Source of the DNA: Alphaproteobacteria bacterium
GTDB lineage: Bacteria > Pseudomonadota > Alphaproteobacteria > Rhodobacterales > Rhodobacteraceae
DNA: 64,000 bases
Direction: 5' to 3'
NCBI GenBank assembly: GCA_030433335.1
Contig: JAUILL010000001.1
Span: forward strand, 248,001 to 312,000
In this document: one piece after another, positions 8,250-17,046 of the stretch
Numbering within the stretch: position 1 is the stretch's first letter
Layout: each line of letters opens with the position of its first letter
Notes under the pieces: model-generated
Seen by the model: only the letters and a program-made list of their open reading frames with translations
Told to the model about the DNA's origin: nothing
The model's database searches: none
Translations under genes and position numbers: made by a program

Positions 8250-9138
8250 AAGGGGTCTCTCCGGAAACGTGGGCGGCGGCTGCGGCTTGGGCCGCTTGCA
8301 AAGCAGCCTCTCGGTCGGCGCCGCGCGCTTCGGCCACGATATGTGCGGCCATGAAACTGTCGCCCGCGCCGGTGACACGGGTCACCAGCACCTCGGGCGG
8401 TTGTCGGGTCAGGATGCCATCAGCGCTGCCATCCGCGGAGGCGCGCCCACCATCGGTCACCAGCGCACGTTTGGCACCGCGCTGGATCATGCCAGCGGCA
8501 GCGGCGACGGCGTTCTCGAATTCACTCTGGCAGAGCAACCCTGCCTCTTCGAGGTTCACATAGAACGTCGCATTGCCCGCCTCGACCAACGGAAGCAGGC
8601 GGGTTGCTTTGCCCGGTGACGCAGGAGCGACGCGCAGGTCGGCCTGTTGGAACACCGGATCGACGGCGATCTGGGCCAGCAAAGCCTCGGTCAAATTACC
8701 GTCCAAGGCGATCAGACCGTCGTAGGGTGCGTCAGAAGTGCCGATGGCGCCGTCCTTCATGGGGCGCAAGATTTTGTCACCTGCCTCTTCCAGCGAATGG
8801 GCGTCGGCGATCGCTGCGATCAGGCCATTCGCGCCCTCGACCGCCATGTAGATGTCGGTTGGCAGGTCTTCGGACAGATAAATGTGGTCAGTGATCAGCC
8901 CGCGCCTGCGGCAGTCGGCCAGCAGTTCTTGGCCCGCAGGATCCTTGCCAACCGCAGAGAGCAGAGCAGGGACCATGCCTTGACGCCGCAAGGTCATCGC
9001 AATGTTCAGCGCCACGCCCCCCGGCACGCGGATGATCCGGCCGGGCACGTCGGTGCCAACGCGCATATGGCTAGAGGAGCGCCCGATGATGTCCCACAGA
9101 ACAGAACCGATGCACAGGATTTCAGGTGTCGATATCAT
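8242..9138 (-). CDS. psuK: PfkB-family kinase, probable pseudouridine kinase
   Basis: The 298-residue protein starts at the ATG at 9138, which has an AAGAGG ribosome site; the TTG 21 bases upstream has none. It is a ribokinase-like PfkB protein: N-terminal GSVLWDIIGR, VPGGVALNIA and the C-terminal TGAGDSF anion-hole/base motif. With psuG directly downstream and overlapping by 8 bases, the likely substrate is pseudouridine, phosphorylated before cleavage. The DUF4198 gene lies 42 bases upstream on the same strand and may be in the same transcript, although its role is different. Confidence 0.88.
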   Translation of the reverse strand: MISTPEILCIGSVLWDIIGRSSSHMRVGTDVPGRIIRVPGGVALNIAMTLRRQGMVPALLSAVGKDPAGQELLADCRRRGLITDHIYLSEDLPTDIYMAVEGANGLIAAIADAHSLEEAGDKILRPMKDGAIGTSDAPYDGLIALDGNLTEALLAQIAVDPVFQQADLRVAPASPGKATRLLPLVEAGNATFYVNLEEAGLLCQSEFENAVAAAAGMIQRGAKRALVTDGGRASADGSADGILTRQPPEVLVTRVTGAGDSFMAAHIVAEARGADREAALQAAQAAAAAHVSGETPYD

Positions 9139-9180
9139 AGCGGCCTCTTGCCGCCCCAAGCGGCGCTGCGCAAGGATTTT

Positions 9181-9987
9181 TTACCGGACGGTAAAGGTAA
9201 GGGCGGCCCACAGGCTCTCCCAGACGATTCCATTGGCATCTGCGGTTGCGGCATCCGGTTCACGCATCACAACGGAATCCAGCAGATAGACGTGGTCCGG
9301 CTTCACTGGGACCGCGCCAACGCCGTTTTCATCGGTGCGCGTGGTGGTGATTTCGACCGTGCCATCGGGGGCGCGTTCAAAGACCTCAATCTGGGCATCA
9401 GGGCGGAGCGCGCCTTGATAGTACAGTTCCACATCCATCACACCGTCAAAGTCCGGGATGTAGGGGTTGTCGAGCGCCACGAACTCGATCTCCATCCCCA
9501 GATTGCTATCTGCGCCTGCACCCTCGCCAATCGCGACCAGAGTCTTGGAGTACCGCGTGTAGCCCTCGGAAAACCCCGTTTCCGGCAGACCGCGCGCTTC
9601 GTGCTGTTCCAGTACCTCGGGGAAATCTTTGTGCGTGCAGAAGTTCCGGAACTTCTCAGCGTCGGTGTAATTCAGCTTGTTCTGGGTCGAGACATAAGCC
9701 AGCACCGCCAACCCATCTTCGGGCGAGGGCATGGACACCGCGGGGATATCGCCAAGCCGCCCTTCGACACGCAACACGTTGCCATCCATAACCAAATCGA
9801 GCCGCTGTTGCTTTGCGGGCATATAGGCCAGACGAAATCCGGAAAAGCCCTCGCCGTTGCGAATGTCTGCCTCTAGGGTCTCCTGAGAAGTGATTTGATA
9901 GTTTCGTGGTTCGAGCCATGTCTCATGGGCAGAAGCCCCATGGGCGAAAAGACTTAGACAGACTGAGGTAGTTTGGATGAAGCGCAT
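9181..9987 (-). CDS. DUF4198-type exported protein, metal-related
   Basis: The start chosen is the ATG at 9987, which opens a signal peptide (MRFIQTTSVCLSLFAHGASA, cleavage before HETW); a longer frame extends upstream but has no signal-like sequence. The mature protein of about 245 residues begins HETWLEPRNYQI, the typical entry of DUF4198 proteins, which are often found with cobalt/nickel uptake genes. The divergent neighbour is a HupE/UreJ-type permease, which supports a periplasmic metal-handling role; this is inference. The first 11 bases overlap the start of that permease gene on the other strand. Confidence 0.75.
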   Translation of the reverse strand: MRFIQTTSVCLSLFAHGASAHETWLEPRNYQITSQETLEADIRNGEGFSGFRLAYMPAKQQRLDLVMDGNVLRVEGRLGDIPAVSMPSPEDGLAVLAYVSTQNKLNYTDAEKFRNFCTHKDFPEVLEQHEARGLPETGFSEGYTRYSKTLVAIGEGAGADSNLGMEIEFVALDNPYIPDFDGVMDVELYYQGALRPDAQIEVFERAPDGTVEITTTRTDENGVGAVPVKPDHVYLLDSVVMREPDAATADANGIVWESLWAALTFTVR

Positions 9988-11128
9988 TTTCGGGTCCAAT
10001 ATGTTTGGCACCATCAGGGTGTGGCTTGCGGCGGCTGTGTCAAGTGCCGTGCTGGCCTCAGGGGCCCAAGCGCACGAAGTGACGCCCTCCATCGCTGATC
10101 TTACGGTGAACGACGGTCAGGTGACTTTGGACATCCGCGCCAACCTAGAGGCATTTGTGGCAGGCATCGACCTGACCGCACTTGAAGACACCAACGAGTC
10201 CGACGCGTCTGACGAATATGATCGGCTGCGCGCATTGCCGCCCGAAGAGTTGGAGGCAGAGATGCGCCGCGTCTGGCCGCGTTTTGCCGAAGATATGCGG
10301 ATCATCACCGATCTTGGGCCAGTCAAGGAAACGCTTCTGGACATCACGGTCGAGCCGACGCCCGATCTGGATTTACCGCGTGCTAGCATTCTGCACATCA
10401 CTGCGGAACTGCCCCCGATGGCGAGCAGTGTGCAGATTGACTGGCCCGCCAGCTACGGCGCACTGGTCGTCCGCCAGCAAGGGGTCGAGAACCCCTACAC
10501 CGGTTATCTGACAAACGGCACACCAAGCGATCCGATCGAAATCACCGGTGGTCAGGCGCAGACCGGCCTGCAGGCCTTCCTCAGCTATATTCCCGTGGGA
10601 TTTGACCACATTCTGCCGCAGGGTCTGGACCACATCCTGTTCGTCCTTGGCCTTTTCTTCTTGTCCACGCGCATGGGTCCGCTGCTCTGGCAGATCTCGG
10701 CGTTCACGCTGGCACACACCGTCACGTTGGCGCTTGGCGCACTTGGGCTGGTCGCAGTGCCCGGCAGCATCGTAGAGCCACTAATTGCGGCCTCGATCAC
10801 CTTTGTCGCGGTTGAAAACATCCTCTCCAAAGGTTTCAGCCCGTGGCGTCCCTTAGTGGTCTTTGTGTTCGGACTTCTGCACGGCCTTGGCTTTGCCTCG
10901 GTGCTGGGGGAGTTCGGCTTGCCGCAGGATCAGTTCATTCCGGCGCTCATCGGCTTTAACGTCGGGGTCGAGGTTGGACAGCTGACTGTAATCGCGATGG
11001 CCTTCCTTGCGGTGGGGCTGTGGTTCGGCTCAAAACCGTGGTATCGGGCCTATATCGCCATCCCTGCGAGCGCCGTAATTGGCCTGATCGGGGCTTACTG
11101 GTTCCTAGAGAGGACTATTTTGGCCTGA
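9977..11128 (+). CDS. HupE/UreJ family metal permease
   Basis: The 383-residue protein starts at 9977 (GAGG eight bases upstream); an internal ATG at 10001 also fits the signal peptide (GAQAHEVTPS cleavage region). The N-terminal half is an exported soluble domain and the C-terminal half holds about six membrane helices with conserved His residues (GFDHILPQGLDHILF, AHTVTLALG, LLHGLGFASVL), as in HupE/UreJ nickel or cobalt permeases. No hydrogenase or urease genes are in the window. It is divergent from, and overlaps, the DUF4198 gene. Confidence 0.85.
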   Translation: MKRIFGSNMFGTIRVWLAAAVSSAVLASGAQAHEVTPSIADLTVNDGQVTLDIRANLEAFVAGIDLTALEDTNESDASDEYDRLRALPPEELEAEMRRVWPRFAEDMRIITDLGPVKETLLDITVEPTPDLDLPRASILHITAELPPMASSVQIDWPASYGALVVRQQGVENPYTGYLTNGTPSDPIEITGGQAQTGLQAFLSYIPVGFDHILPQGLDHILFVLGLFFLSTRMGPLLWQISAFTLAHTVTLALGALGLVAVPGSIVEPLIAASITFVAVENILSKGFSPWRPLVVFVFGLLHGLGFASVLGEFGLPQDQFIPALIGFNVGVEVGQLTVIAMAFLAVGLWFGSKPWYRAYIAIPASAVIGLIGAYWFLERTILA

Positions 11129-11317
11129 TCCACCCATTAAACCGAAGAAATGCGGGCAGGGGGCTTGCCAATCAGGCCCTTTGCGTCTAAACGCACGCGC
11201 ACTGAAATCCGCTGGCTGGGTTTTGGGCCTATGAGGGAGAAATCCTCATACGTCCGCCGGTTGGACCATTTGGTCCCTCACCCCAGCCGAGGCATGAAAC
11301 CGGAAAGGATATAGGAC
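11129..11317 (+). promoter_or_regulatory. rpsB leader region with two hairpins
   Basis: No gene. The region contains ATGAGG (11231-11236) pairing with CCTCAT (11244-11249) and GGACCA (11263-11268) pairing with TGGTCC (11271-11276), close to the rpsB start. Ribosomal protein S2 commonly represses its own operon through leader structure, so these hairpins may be the regulatory leader; the exact motif is not one I can match. Confidence 0.45.
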
Positions 11318-12076
11318 ATGGCTCTTCCTGAGTTCTCCATGCGCCAACTGCTTGAAGCAGGCGTGCACTTTGGTCACCAGACCCAGCGTTGGAACCCCCG
11401 TATGGGCGAGTTCATCTACGGCTCGCGTAACGGCATCCACATTCTCGACCTGACCCAGACCGTCCCCATGCTGGACGCTGCTCTGAAGGTCGTTCGTGAC
11501 ACCGTCGCAAAAGGCGGCCGCGTTCTCTTCGTTGGCACCAAGCGTCAGGCGGCTCAGCCCGTTGCTGAAGCAGCTGAGAAGTGCGCACAGTATTACATGA
11601 ACCACCGCTGGCTCGGCGGCACTCTGACCAACTGGAAAACTGTTTCGCAGTCGATCCAGCGTCTGAAGAACATCGACGAAGCCATGGAAGGCGGCGCCGA
11701 AGGTCTGACCAAGAAAGAGCGCCTGCAGATGGAACGCGAGCAGACCAAACTGCAAGCGTCGCTGGGCGGTATCCGTGAGATGGGCGGCGTTCCTGACCTG
11801 CTGTTCGTCATTGACGTGAAAAAAGAAGCCCTGGCCATCCAGGAAGCCAACAAGCTGGGTATCCCCGTTGTTGCTGTCGTCGACACCAACTGCAACCCCG
11901 CAGGCGTTGACTACATCATCCCCGGCAACGACGACGCAGCACGTGCGATCGCTCTGTACACCGACCTGGTTTCGCGCGCTGCGCTGGACGGCATGACCGC
12001 TCAGCTGGGTGCAGCCGGTGTTGACCTCGGCGAGCTGGAAGCTGGCCTCGAGGAAGAACTGGGCGAAGACGCTTAA
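11318..12076 (+). CDS. rpsB: 30S ribosomal protein S2
   Basis: This 252-residue protein is S2: N-terminal [20 protein letters not shown], then [12 protein letters not shown] and [11 protein letters not shown], all diagnostic of the family. It is needed for small-subunit assembly. It is preceded by a purine-rich site (CGGAAAGGATATAGGAC). The tsf gene follows after 90 bases, the near-universal rpsB-tsf pair. Confidence 0.98.
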   Translation: MALPEFSMRQLLEAGVHFGHQTQRWNPRMGEFIYGSRNGIHILDLTQTVPMLDAALKVVRDTVAKGGRVLFVGTKRQAAQPVAEAAEKCAQYYMNHRWLGGTLTNWKTVSQSIQRLKNIDEAMEGGAEGLTKKERLQMEREQTKLQASLGGIREMGGVPDLLFVIDVKKEALAIQEANKLGIPVVAVVDTNCNPAGVDYIIPGNDDAARAIALYTDLVSRAALDGMTAQLGAAGVDLGELEAGLEEELGEDA

Positions 12077-12096
12077 GCGTTTACAAAACTGACATC

Positions 12097-12136
12097 GGGC
12101 GCGGTTAATTCCGCGCCCAAGCCCTTATTGAAGGGC
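12097..12136. other. tandem hairpins in the rpsB-tsf spacer
   Basis: GGGCGCGG (12097-12104) pairs with CCGCGCCC (12111-12118) and GCCCTT (12121-12126) pairs with AAGGGC (12131-12136). Neither is followed by a T-run, so they look like attenuating or processing elements within the operon and not a full terminator. Confidence 0.55.
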
Positions 12137-12166
12137 GTTGACCCCGAAATTGAGAGGAGCCTTACC

Positions 12167-13039
12167 ATGGCGATCACAGCTGCACAGGTAAAAGAACTGC
12201 GCGAGATGACCGGCGCTGGCATGATGGATGCCAAAAAAGCGCTGACCGAGAATGACGGCGACATGGAAGCGGCCATCGACTGGCTGCGCACCAAAGGTCT
12301 GGCCAAGGCCGCCAAGAAATCGGGCCGCACCGCTGCGGAAGGTCTGGTTGCTGTGACCGTTGCCGGCGGCAAAGGTGTTGCTGTCGAAGTGAACTCGGAA
12401 ACCGACTTCGTTGCGAAGAACGCCGAATTCCAGGCAATGGTAAAGTCGATCGCCGAAGCGGCGACTGGCGTTGCAGACGTTGAGGCTCTGAAAGCAGCCG
12501 AAATCGGCGGCAAGTCGGTTGAAGCGGTTCTGACCGACAAAATCGCAACCATCGGCGAAAACATGACCCTGCGCCGGATGGAAGCCGTCGAAGGCGAGAT
12601 CGTTGTGTCCTACATCCACAACTCGGTCACCGAGGGCATGGGCAAAATCGGCGTTCTGGTTGCAATGACCGGCGGCGACGAAGCATTCGGTCGTCAGGTT
12701 GCAATGCACATCGCAGCGGCAAACCCCGCAGCTCTGAACGAAGCCGCGCTGGACGCCGCTTTCGTTGAAAAAGAGCGTCAGATCCAGATCGAGATCGCGC
12801 GCGAGTCGGGCAAGCCCGAGCAGGTCATCGAGAAGATGATCGAAGGCCGCATGAAGAAGTTCCTGGCAGAAAACACTCTGCTGGGTCAGGCGTTCGTCGT
12901 GAATCCCGACCTGACCGTTGAAGCGGCAGCAAAAGAAGCTGGCGCGACCATCACCGGCTACATCCGCATGGAAGTCGGCGAAGGCATCGAGAAAGTCGAA
13001 GAAGACTTCGCAGCAGAAGTTGCCAAGATGAACGGCTAA
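12167..13039 (+). CDS. tsf: elongation factor Ts
   Basis: The start at 12167 has a GAGAGGAG site; the frame is open further upstream but the conserved [20 protein letters not shown] begins here. The 290-residue protein has the UBA-like N-terminus, the core segment SETDFVAKN and the ILLGQ-like segment LLGQAFV. It is the nucleotide-exchange factor for EF-Tu. It is the second gene of the rpsB operon and is followed by an intrinsic terminator. Confidence 0.98.
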   Translation: MAITAAQVKELREMTGAGMMDAKKALTENDGDMEAAIDWLRTKGLAKAAKKSGRTAAEGLVAVTVAGGKGVAVEVNSETDFVAKNAEFQAMVKSIAEAATGVADVEALKAAEIGGKSVEAVLTDKIATIGENMTLRRMEAVEGEIVVSYIHNSVTEGMGKIGVLVAMTGGDEAFGRQVAMHIAAANPAALNEAALDAAFVEKERQIQIEIARESGKPEQVIEKMIEGRMKKFLAENTLLGQAFVVNPDLTVEAAAKEAGATITGYIRMEVGEGIEKVEEDFAAEVAKMNG

Positions 13040-13067
13040 TCGCCGCCACATCGCGAAATTTGGGGCA

Positions 13068-13091
13068 GGGGGTGCGTATGCGCCCCCTTTT
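13068..13091 (+). terminator. rpsB-tsf operon terminator
   Basis: GGGGGTGC (13068-13075), loop GTAT, GCGCCCCC (13080-13087, one G-T pair) followed by TTTT, 29 bases after the tsf stop. Confidence 0.8.
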
Positions 13092-13163
13092 CCTTTGTGC
13101 GGATGGCACGGAAAATTACACGGCATTCAGGCGCGTTCTCAGGGCCTCGGAGTGCTATCATAG

Positions 13164-13198
13164 GAATAAAAAGAGGCACCGGAACGAGTCCGGTGCCT
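13164..13198 (-). terminator. strong minus-strand terminator downstream of the LuxR gene
   Basis: On the minus strand AGGCACCGGA, loop CTCGT, TCCGGTGCCT and then CTTTTTATT. It lies more than 270 bases past the luxR stop, so it ends either a long 3' UTR or a separate RNA. The plus side has only three T residues, so it is weaker for the tsf transcript. Confidence 0.8.
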
Positions 13199-13420
13199 TT
13201 AAGAAAGAACGCCCCGAGGGATGGGGATATACGAGGCGCCTAAAGCCGGAACCGGGGCAGAAAATTTCCCCTGTACCGACAGGTCTAAACGACCACCCAA
13301 GTAGGCTGGCTAGCAATCTCTAGCATCTCTACCCGGTGTTCCCTGGCCAAAGCCACCACTCACGGAACATCCTTTTGATGCCAGAATTACGCGACGTCAG
13401 TTAAGTCAGGTATTCCCTAC
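13164..13420 (-). ncRNA. candidate structured RNA or long luxR 3' UTR
   Basis: The minus strand from about 13420 down to the terminator has no credible frame but several local stems: GCTAG/CTAGC around a 6-base loop (13307-13322), CCTGT/ACAGG around CGGT (13272-13285), and TGTTCC/GGAACA at 13338-13369. A direct repeat of GGTCAAA lies at 13426-13440. It matches none of 6S, tmRNA, RNase P or SRP RNA as far as I can judge. It may be an independent RNA or the processed 3' UTR of the LuxR regulator. Confidence 0.4.
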
Positions 13421-13470
13421 CTTGCGGTCAAAAGGTCAAAATCCTGTCTGTTTTCCGATGGTTACACGCG

Positions 13471-14229
13471 TCACTGTTCCAGAATAAACATCTGGTTTTG
13501 AAAGGCTGCATTTAGCACTGCCTGCGCAGTTGTTTCCACATTGAGAGATTCACGGGCAAGGCGTAAGTGCTTCTCAACTGTCGCGGCTGTCAGGCCCATC
13601 AGGATGGCGATATCCTGCGTTGTCTTGCCATCTCCGACCCATTGCAAGGCTTCGCGCTGGCGCTTTGTCAGGCTGCGCGTGGGCGGCGTGTAGGGCAGGC
13701 TGGTGATCTTCAGGTGAGCCACGTTGTTCGCCAAAATGATGTCCCGCCCGTGCTGTTCCCAGATCGCGTCGACTTCTTCTTGGCTCAAGCCCTCGCGTGC
13801 GGTCAGCGCAGTGGCACCTTTGGAGCGCTGCGACACAGACTTGAAGGAGATGGTATAGCCCGCAGTGACACCCATCTTGCGGTTAAATTCCACCACGCGC
13901 ATTTCACTGTTGGTGAGCGTGCCGCTTTCCACCATGTCGGCCATCAAGCTCCAACTGCAGGCGCCTTCATGCTCCAAGGCCCATTTGACCATTGGCGCGT
14001 GGAAATAGAAGCCGTCGTTGATGAAAGGCTCGATATATTCCGGCTTGTGGGTCGTCAGGATCAAGAAGTCATTCGGATCACCCAGAGAATAGCCACTGCG
14101 ATAGTGGGTCAGCCCGTAGATCAATCGATCGAACCCGTAGTCTGCCATGCGCTCTGAATGGAGCAGCCAAAGCTCTTCAAGGGATTGAGCATCCGTGATG
14201 GCCTCGAGGTGGGATGACATGGAAATCAT
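13471..14229 (-). CDS. LuxR-family regulator with autoinducer-binding domain
   Basis: The start at 14229 has an AAGG site eight bases upstream; the frame extends further but without support. The 252-residue protein has an N-terminal autoinducer-binding fold (about residues 20-165, with YGFDRLIYG and WALEHEGACSW) and a C-terminal LuxR HTH (about 183-245, SLTKRQREALQWVGDGKTTQ). Such proteins bind acyl-homoserine lactones or related signals. No luxI-type synthase is in the window, so it is a solo receptor here. Long non-coding regions lie on both sides. Confidence 0.88.
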   Translation of the reverse strand: MISMSSHLEAITDAQSLEELWLLHSERMADYGFDRLIYGLTHYRSGYSLGDPNDFLILTTHKPEYIEPFINDGFYFHAPMVKWALEHEGACSWSLMADMVESGTLTNSEMRVVEFNRKMGVTAGYTISFKSVSQRSKGATALTAREGLSQEEVDAIWEQHGRDIILANNVAHLKITSLPYTPPTRSLTKRQREALQWVGDGKTTQDIAILMGLTAATVEKHLRLARESLNVETTAQAVLNAAFQNQMFILEQ

Positions 14230-14730
14230 CTGGCAAACCTTACCTTGTTTTCGGGTCTCGTGAAGTTTAGGCCTGTCCGAACGCAATCCATCTGTTCAAA
14301 TAGCGTGTCGCAAATGACCGGAACCATCCCGGGAGTGAACAATTAGAACCAAGGAACACAAGAGCCTCACGATCAAACTTACATGAGGACGTGCTCCGCA
14401 CTATATCGCCTAAATCCCTGTATGATCGCCATTTTACAAAATGGATAGCGACAATCCTGAGAAGGTCGGCCGATTTCATCGTGTCTTGTTTTAGCGACCC
14501 TAGGGTAAAGTGATCAAGGCCGTTCACGCGCATTCACGGGGCTAATCGCGGATATTCCTTATTTAAATGGTGCTTTGCTAGATGCGATTTAAACACACAG
14601 CATCATGGATACCTTTTATTTAACATAATTCGCATTATGGGCATTTCGCATCGCCATCTTCGCGCGCCCTGCCGCTATACAAATGCACAGTCGAACGCAG
14701 AGAGAAATGTTATCCCGCTGATAGCACTTC
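14230..14730. other. luxR-phoB intergenic region, no supported gene
   Basis: About 500 bases between the luxR start and the phoB terminator. The region must hold the luxR promoter. I see a 10-bp palindrome ACCCTAGGGT (14497-14506), an AT-rich stretch at about 14550-14655 unlike the surrounding composition, and a direct repeat TTCGCAT (14629-14635 and 14645-14651). A frame of 88 codons on the minus strand here has no family resemblance. Confidence 0.5.
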
Positions 14731-14763
14731 GAAAAAAAGAAAGGACGGCCCGAAAGCCGCCCT
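14731..14763 (-). terminator. terminator of the pst-pho operon
   Basis: On the minus strand AGGGCGGC, loop TTTCGG, GCCGTCCT (one G-T pair) followed by TTCTTTTTTTC, 26 bases after the phoB stop. Confidence 0.85.
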
Positions 14764-14788
14764 GTCAAACATCGTTTCTAGTCCGTGA

Positions 14789-15478
14789 TCAACCGAGCGC
14801 GTAGCCTGCGCCGCGCACGGTCCGCACGGGATCTTCGCCGCCGTGCTGGCACAGCGCCTTCCGCAGACGGCCGATGTGCACGTCCACGGTCCGCGTATCA
14901 ACGTAGATGTCGCGGCCCCAGACACGGTCGAGCAGTTGCTCGCGGCTCCAGACGCGCCCCGGCTTTTCCATGAACGTGGTCAGCAGACGGAACTCTGTCG
15001 GCCCCAGCTTGAGGGATTTCTCGTCGCGAAAGACTTTGTGGGTCTCTGCGTCCAGAACAATGTCTTCGTATTCCAACTTTACGCCGACAGTCGCTGGGCG
15101 TGTCCGGCGCAGCTGCGTGCGCACACGCGCCATCAACTCGACCACAGAGTACGGCTTGATCACGTAGTCGTCCGCACCGGTTTCAAGGCCACGCACACGG
15201 TCAACCTCTTCGGATCTTGCGGACAGCATGATCACCGGAATGTCGCGCGTGTCTGCACGGGATTTCAGACGCCGGCAGACTTCGATGCCAGAGACGTTCG
15301 GCATCATCCAATCCAGCACGATCAGGTCCGGACGATCCTCGTCGACCATCATCAAACCTTCTTCGCCATTCTCGGCGCGGATCACACGAAAGCCCTCGGC
15401 CTCTAGGTTATAGGTCAAGACTTCACGCTGCGCTGGTTCATCTTCAACGACCAGCACAGTGGGTTGTTCAGCACTCAT
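14789..15478 (-). CDS. phoB: phosphate regulon response regulator PhoB
   Basis: The 229-residue protein has a receiver domain (acidic pair DE13-14 region VEDEP, phospho-acceptor Asp56 in LIVLDWMMP, Lys108 in VIKPY) and an OmpR-type winged helix (TRTVDVHIGRLRKAL, VRTVRGAGY). It is phosphorylated by PhoR and activates genes with Pho boxes at low phosphate. It is the last gene of the pstSCAB-phoUB operon, 11 bases after phoU. Confidence 0.97.
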   Translation of the reverse strand: MSAEQPTVLVVEDEPAQREVLTYNLEAEGFRVIRAENGEEGLMMVDEDRPDLIVLDWMMPNVSGIEVCRRLKSRADTRDIPVIMLSARSEEVDRVRGLETGADDYVIKPYSVVELMARVRTQLRRTRPATVGVKLEYEDIVLDAETHKVFRDEKSLKLGPTEFRLLTTFMEKPGRVWSREQLLDRVWGRDIYVDTRTVDVHIGRLRKALCQHGGEDPVRTVRGAGYALG

Positions 15479-15489
15479 GTCTCTTGTCC

Positions 15490-16221
15490 TTAGTCTTTGC
15501 CAGCCATCGGATCGCCGTGGATTTCGTACGGCGTGCTATCGGCTTTGGGACGGTCTTCTTCGGGCATCTTGCCGGTGCTCACGTAGATCACCTGTTCGGC
15601 CAGTGCGGTCACGTGGTCACCCATACGCTCGATGTTTTTGGCGATGAAATGCAGGTGCATACAGGCGGTGATGTTGCGCGGATCTTCCATCATAAAGGTC
15701 AGAAATTCGCGGAACAGCGCGTTGTACATCTGGTCGACTTCTTTGTCGCGATTGCTGACGACCTGAGCCAGTTCGGGGTCGCGCTGGATATAGGCGTCCA
15801 GGGCGTCTTTGAGCATCAGTTCAACTTCGCGCGCCATGCGGCGGACGGCACCAGACGCCCCGTCGATCGGGGTCATCTGAAGCAAGACCCCTGCCCGCTT
15901 GGCGATGTTTTTCGCATAATCGCCAATACGTTCGAGGTTGTTGCTCATCTTCATCACGGACAGAACAACGCGCAGATCGCTGGCCGCAGGTGCACGGCGC
16001 GCAATCACGAATGCGGTCTCTTCGTTGATCTGCTCCATCAGAGCGTCGATGGCTTTGTCGCCCTTGCGGACCCGTTCGGCCAGCTCTTCGTCGCGCAATT
16101 CCAGCGCTTTGGCGCAGTCAAGGATCGCGGTTTCAACCAGGCCGCCCATCTTGATGATCAGGGCCTGAACGCCTTCGAGGTCGCGGTCGTAGGACGATAC
16201 GATGTGTTGAGAGTCAGTCAT
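15490..16221 (-). CDS. phoU: phosphate signalling protein PhoU
   Basis: The 243-residue, all-helical protein contains the two PhoU repeats; the first opens with SYDRDLEGVQALIIKMGGLV and each carries acidic metal-binding positions. PhoU links the Pst transporter to PhoR and keeps the regulon off when phosphate is plentiful. It lies between pstB (11 bases) and phoB (11 bases). Confidence 0.97.
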   Translation of the reverse strand: MTDSQHIVSSYDRDLEGVQALIIKMGGLVETAILDCAKALELRDEELAERVRKGDKAIDALMEQINEETAFVIARRAPAASDLRVVLSVMKMSNNLERIGDYAKNIAKRAGVLLQMTPIDGASGAVRRMAREVELMLKDALDAYIQRDPELAQVVSNRDKEVDQMYNALFREFLTFMMEDPRNITACMHLHFIAKNIERMGDHVTALAEQVIYVSTGKMPEEDRPKADSTPYEIHGDPMAGKD

Positions 16222-16232
16222 CTGTGAAATCC

Positions 16233-17030
16233 TTATCCGATACGGCCGGTGATGTAGGACTCGGTGCGGCTGTCCTGCGGGTTGGTAAAGATCTGGCCGG
16301 TGTCGCCATACTCGACCAGATTACCGAGGTGGAAGAATGCAGTTTTCTGGCTGACGCGGGCCGCCTGCTGCATCGAGTGCGTGACGATCACGACCGAGTA
16401 CTGGTCGCGCAGCTCGTCAATCAGTTCCTCAACCTGGCTGGTCGCGATGGGGTCCAGCGCCGAGCAAGGCTCGTCCATCAGCAGGACTTCAGGCTCGGTT
16501 GCGACAGCGCGCGCGATGCACAGACGCTGCTGCTGACCACCCGACAGACCGGTGCCCGGGGCGTGCAGACGGTCTTTGACCTCGTTCCAGATGGCGCCGC
16601 GACGCAGAGCCTTTTCAACGATCTCGTCCAAATCAGCCTTGTTCTTGGCCAGACCGTGGATGCGGGGACCGTAGGCAATGTTGTCGTAGATCGACTTGGG
16701 GAACGGGTTCGGCTTCTGAAACACCATACCAACCTTGGCGCGCAACTGCACGGGGTCGACGCGCTTGTCGTAGATGTTTTCGCCGTCCAGATCGATGTCG
16801 CCTTCAACGCGGCAGATATCGATGGTGTCGTTCATGCGGTTCAGGCAGCGCAAGAAGGTGGACTTACCGCAGCCCGACGGGCCAATGAAAGCGGTGACAG
16901 TGCGCGAGGGAATTTCGATATTCACGTCCTTGATGGCGTGGGTATCGCCATAGAACACTTGGACGTTGCGAGCCGAAATTTTGGTGTCTTGCTGAGCCAC
17001 TTTACGCTCCAGATTCGGGTTATCGTACAT
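16233..17030 (-). CDS. pstB: phosphate ABC transporter ATP-binding protein PstB
   Basis: The 265-residue ATPase has Walker [10 protein letters not shown] (about 53-61), signature [14 protein letters not shown] and Walker [13 protein letters not shown]. The PstB-specific segments [12 protein letters not shown] and [14 protein letters not shown] are present. It drives phosphate import through PstC-PstA. It lies 16 bases after pstA. Confidence 0.98.
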   Translation of the reverse strand: MYDNPNLERKVAQQDTKISARNVQVFYGDTHAIKDVNIEIPSRTVTAFIGPSGCGKSTFLRCLNRMNDTIDICRVEGDIDLDGENIYDKRVDPVQLRAKVGMVFQKPNPFPKSIYDNIAYGPRIHGLAKNKADLDEIVEKALRRGAIWNEVKDRLHAPGTGLSGGQQQRLCIARAVATEPEVLLMDEPCSALDPIATSQVEELIDELRDQYSVVIVTHSMQQAARVSQKTAFFHLGNLVEYGDTGQIFTNPQDSRTESYITGRIG

Positions 17031-17046
17031 AATCGTTATCCTAGTC

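Noticed and set aside
8250..8378. 43-codon extension of psuG
   Set aside because: It lies within psuK coding sequence and shows no similarity to PsuG proteins.
9988..10092. Longer N-terminus of the DUF4198 protein
   Set aside because: The extra residues lie antisense to the HupE coding start and would bury the signal peptide.
13164..13440. 6S RNA, tmRNA or RNase P RNA in the region after luxR
   Set aside because: None of their conserved core sequences is present; only a generic structured-RNA call is supported.
14267..14533. 88-codon minus-strand frame upstream of luxR, considered as a truncated luxI
   Set aside because: No LuxI motifs, no ribosome site, overlap with the luxR start region and unusual composition; treated as chance.
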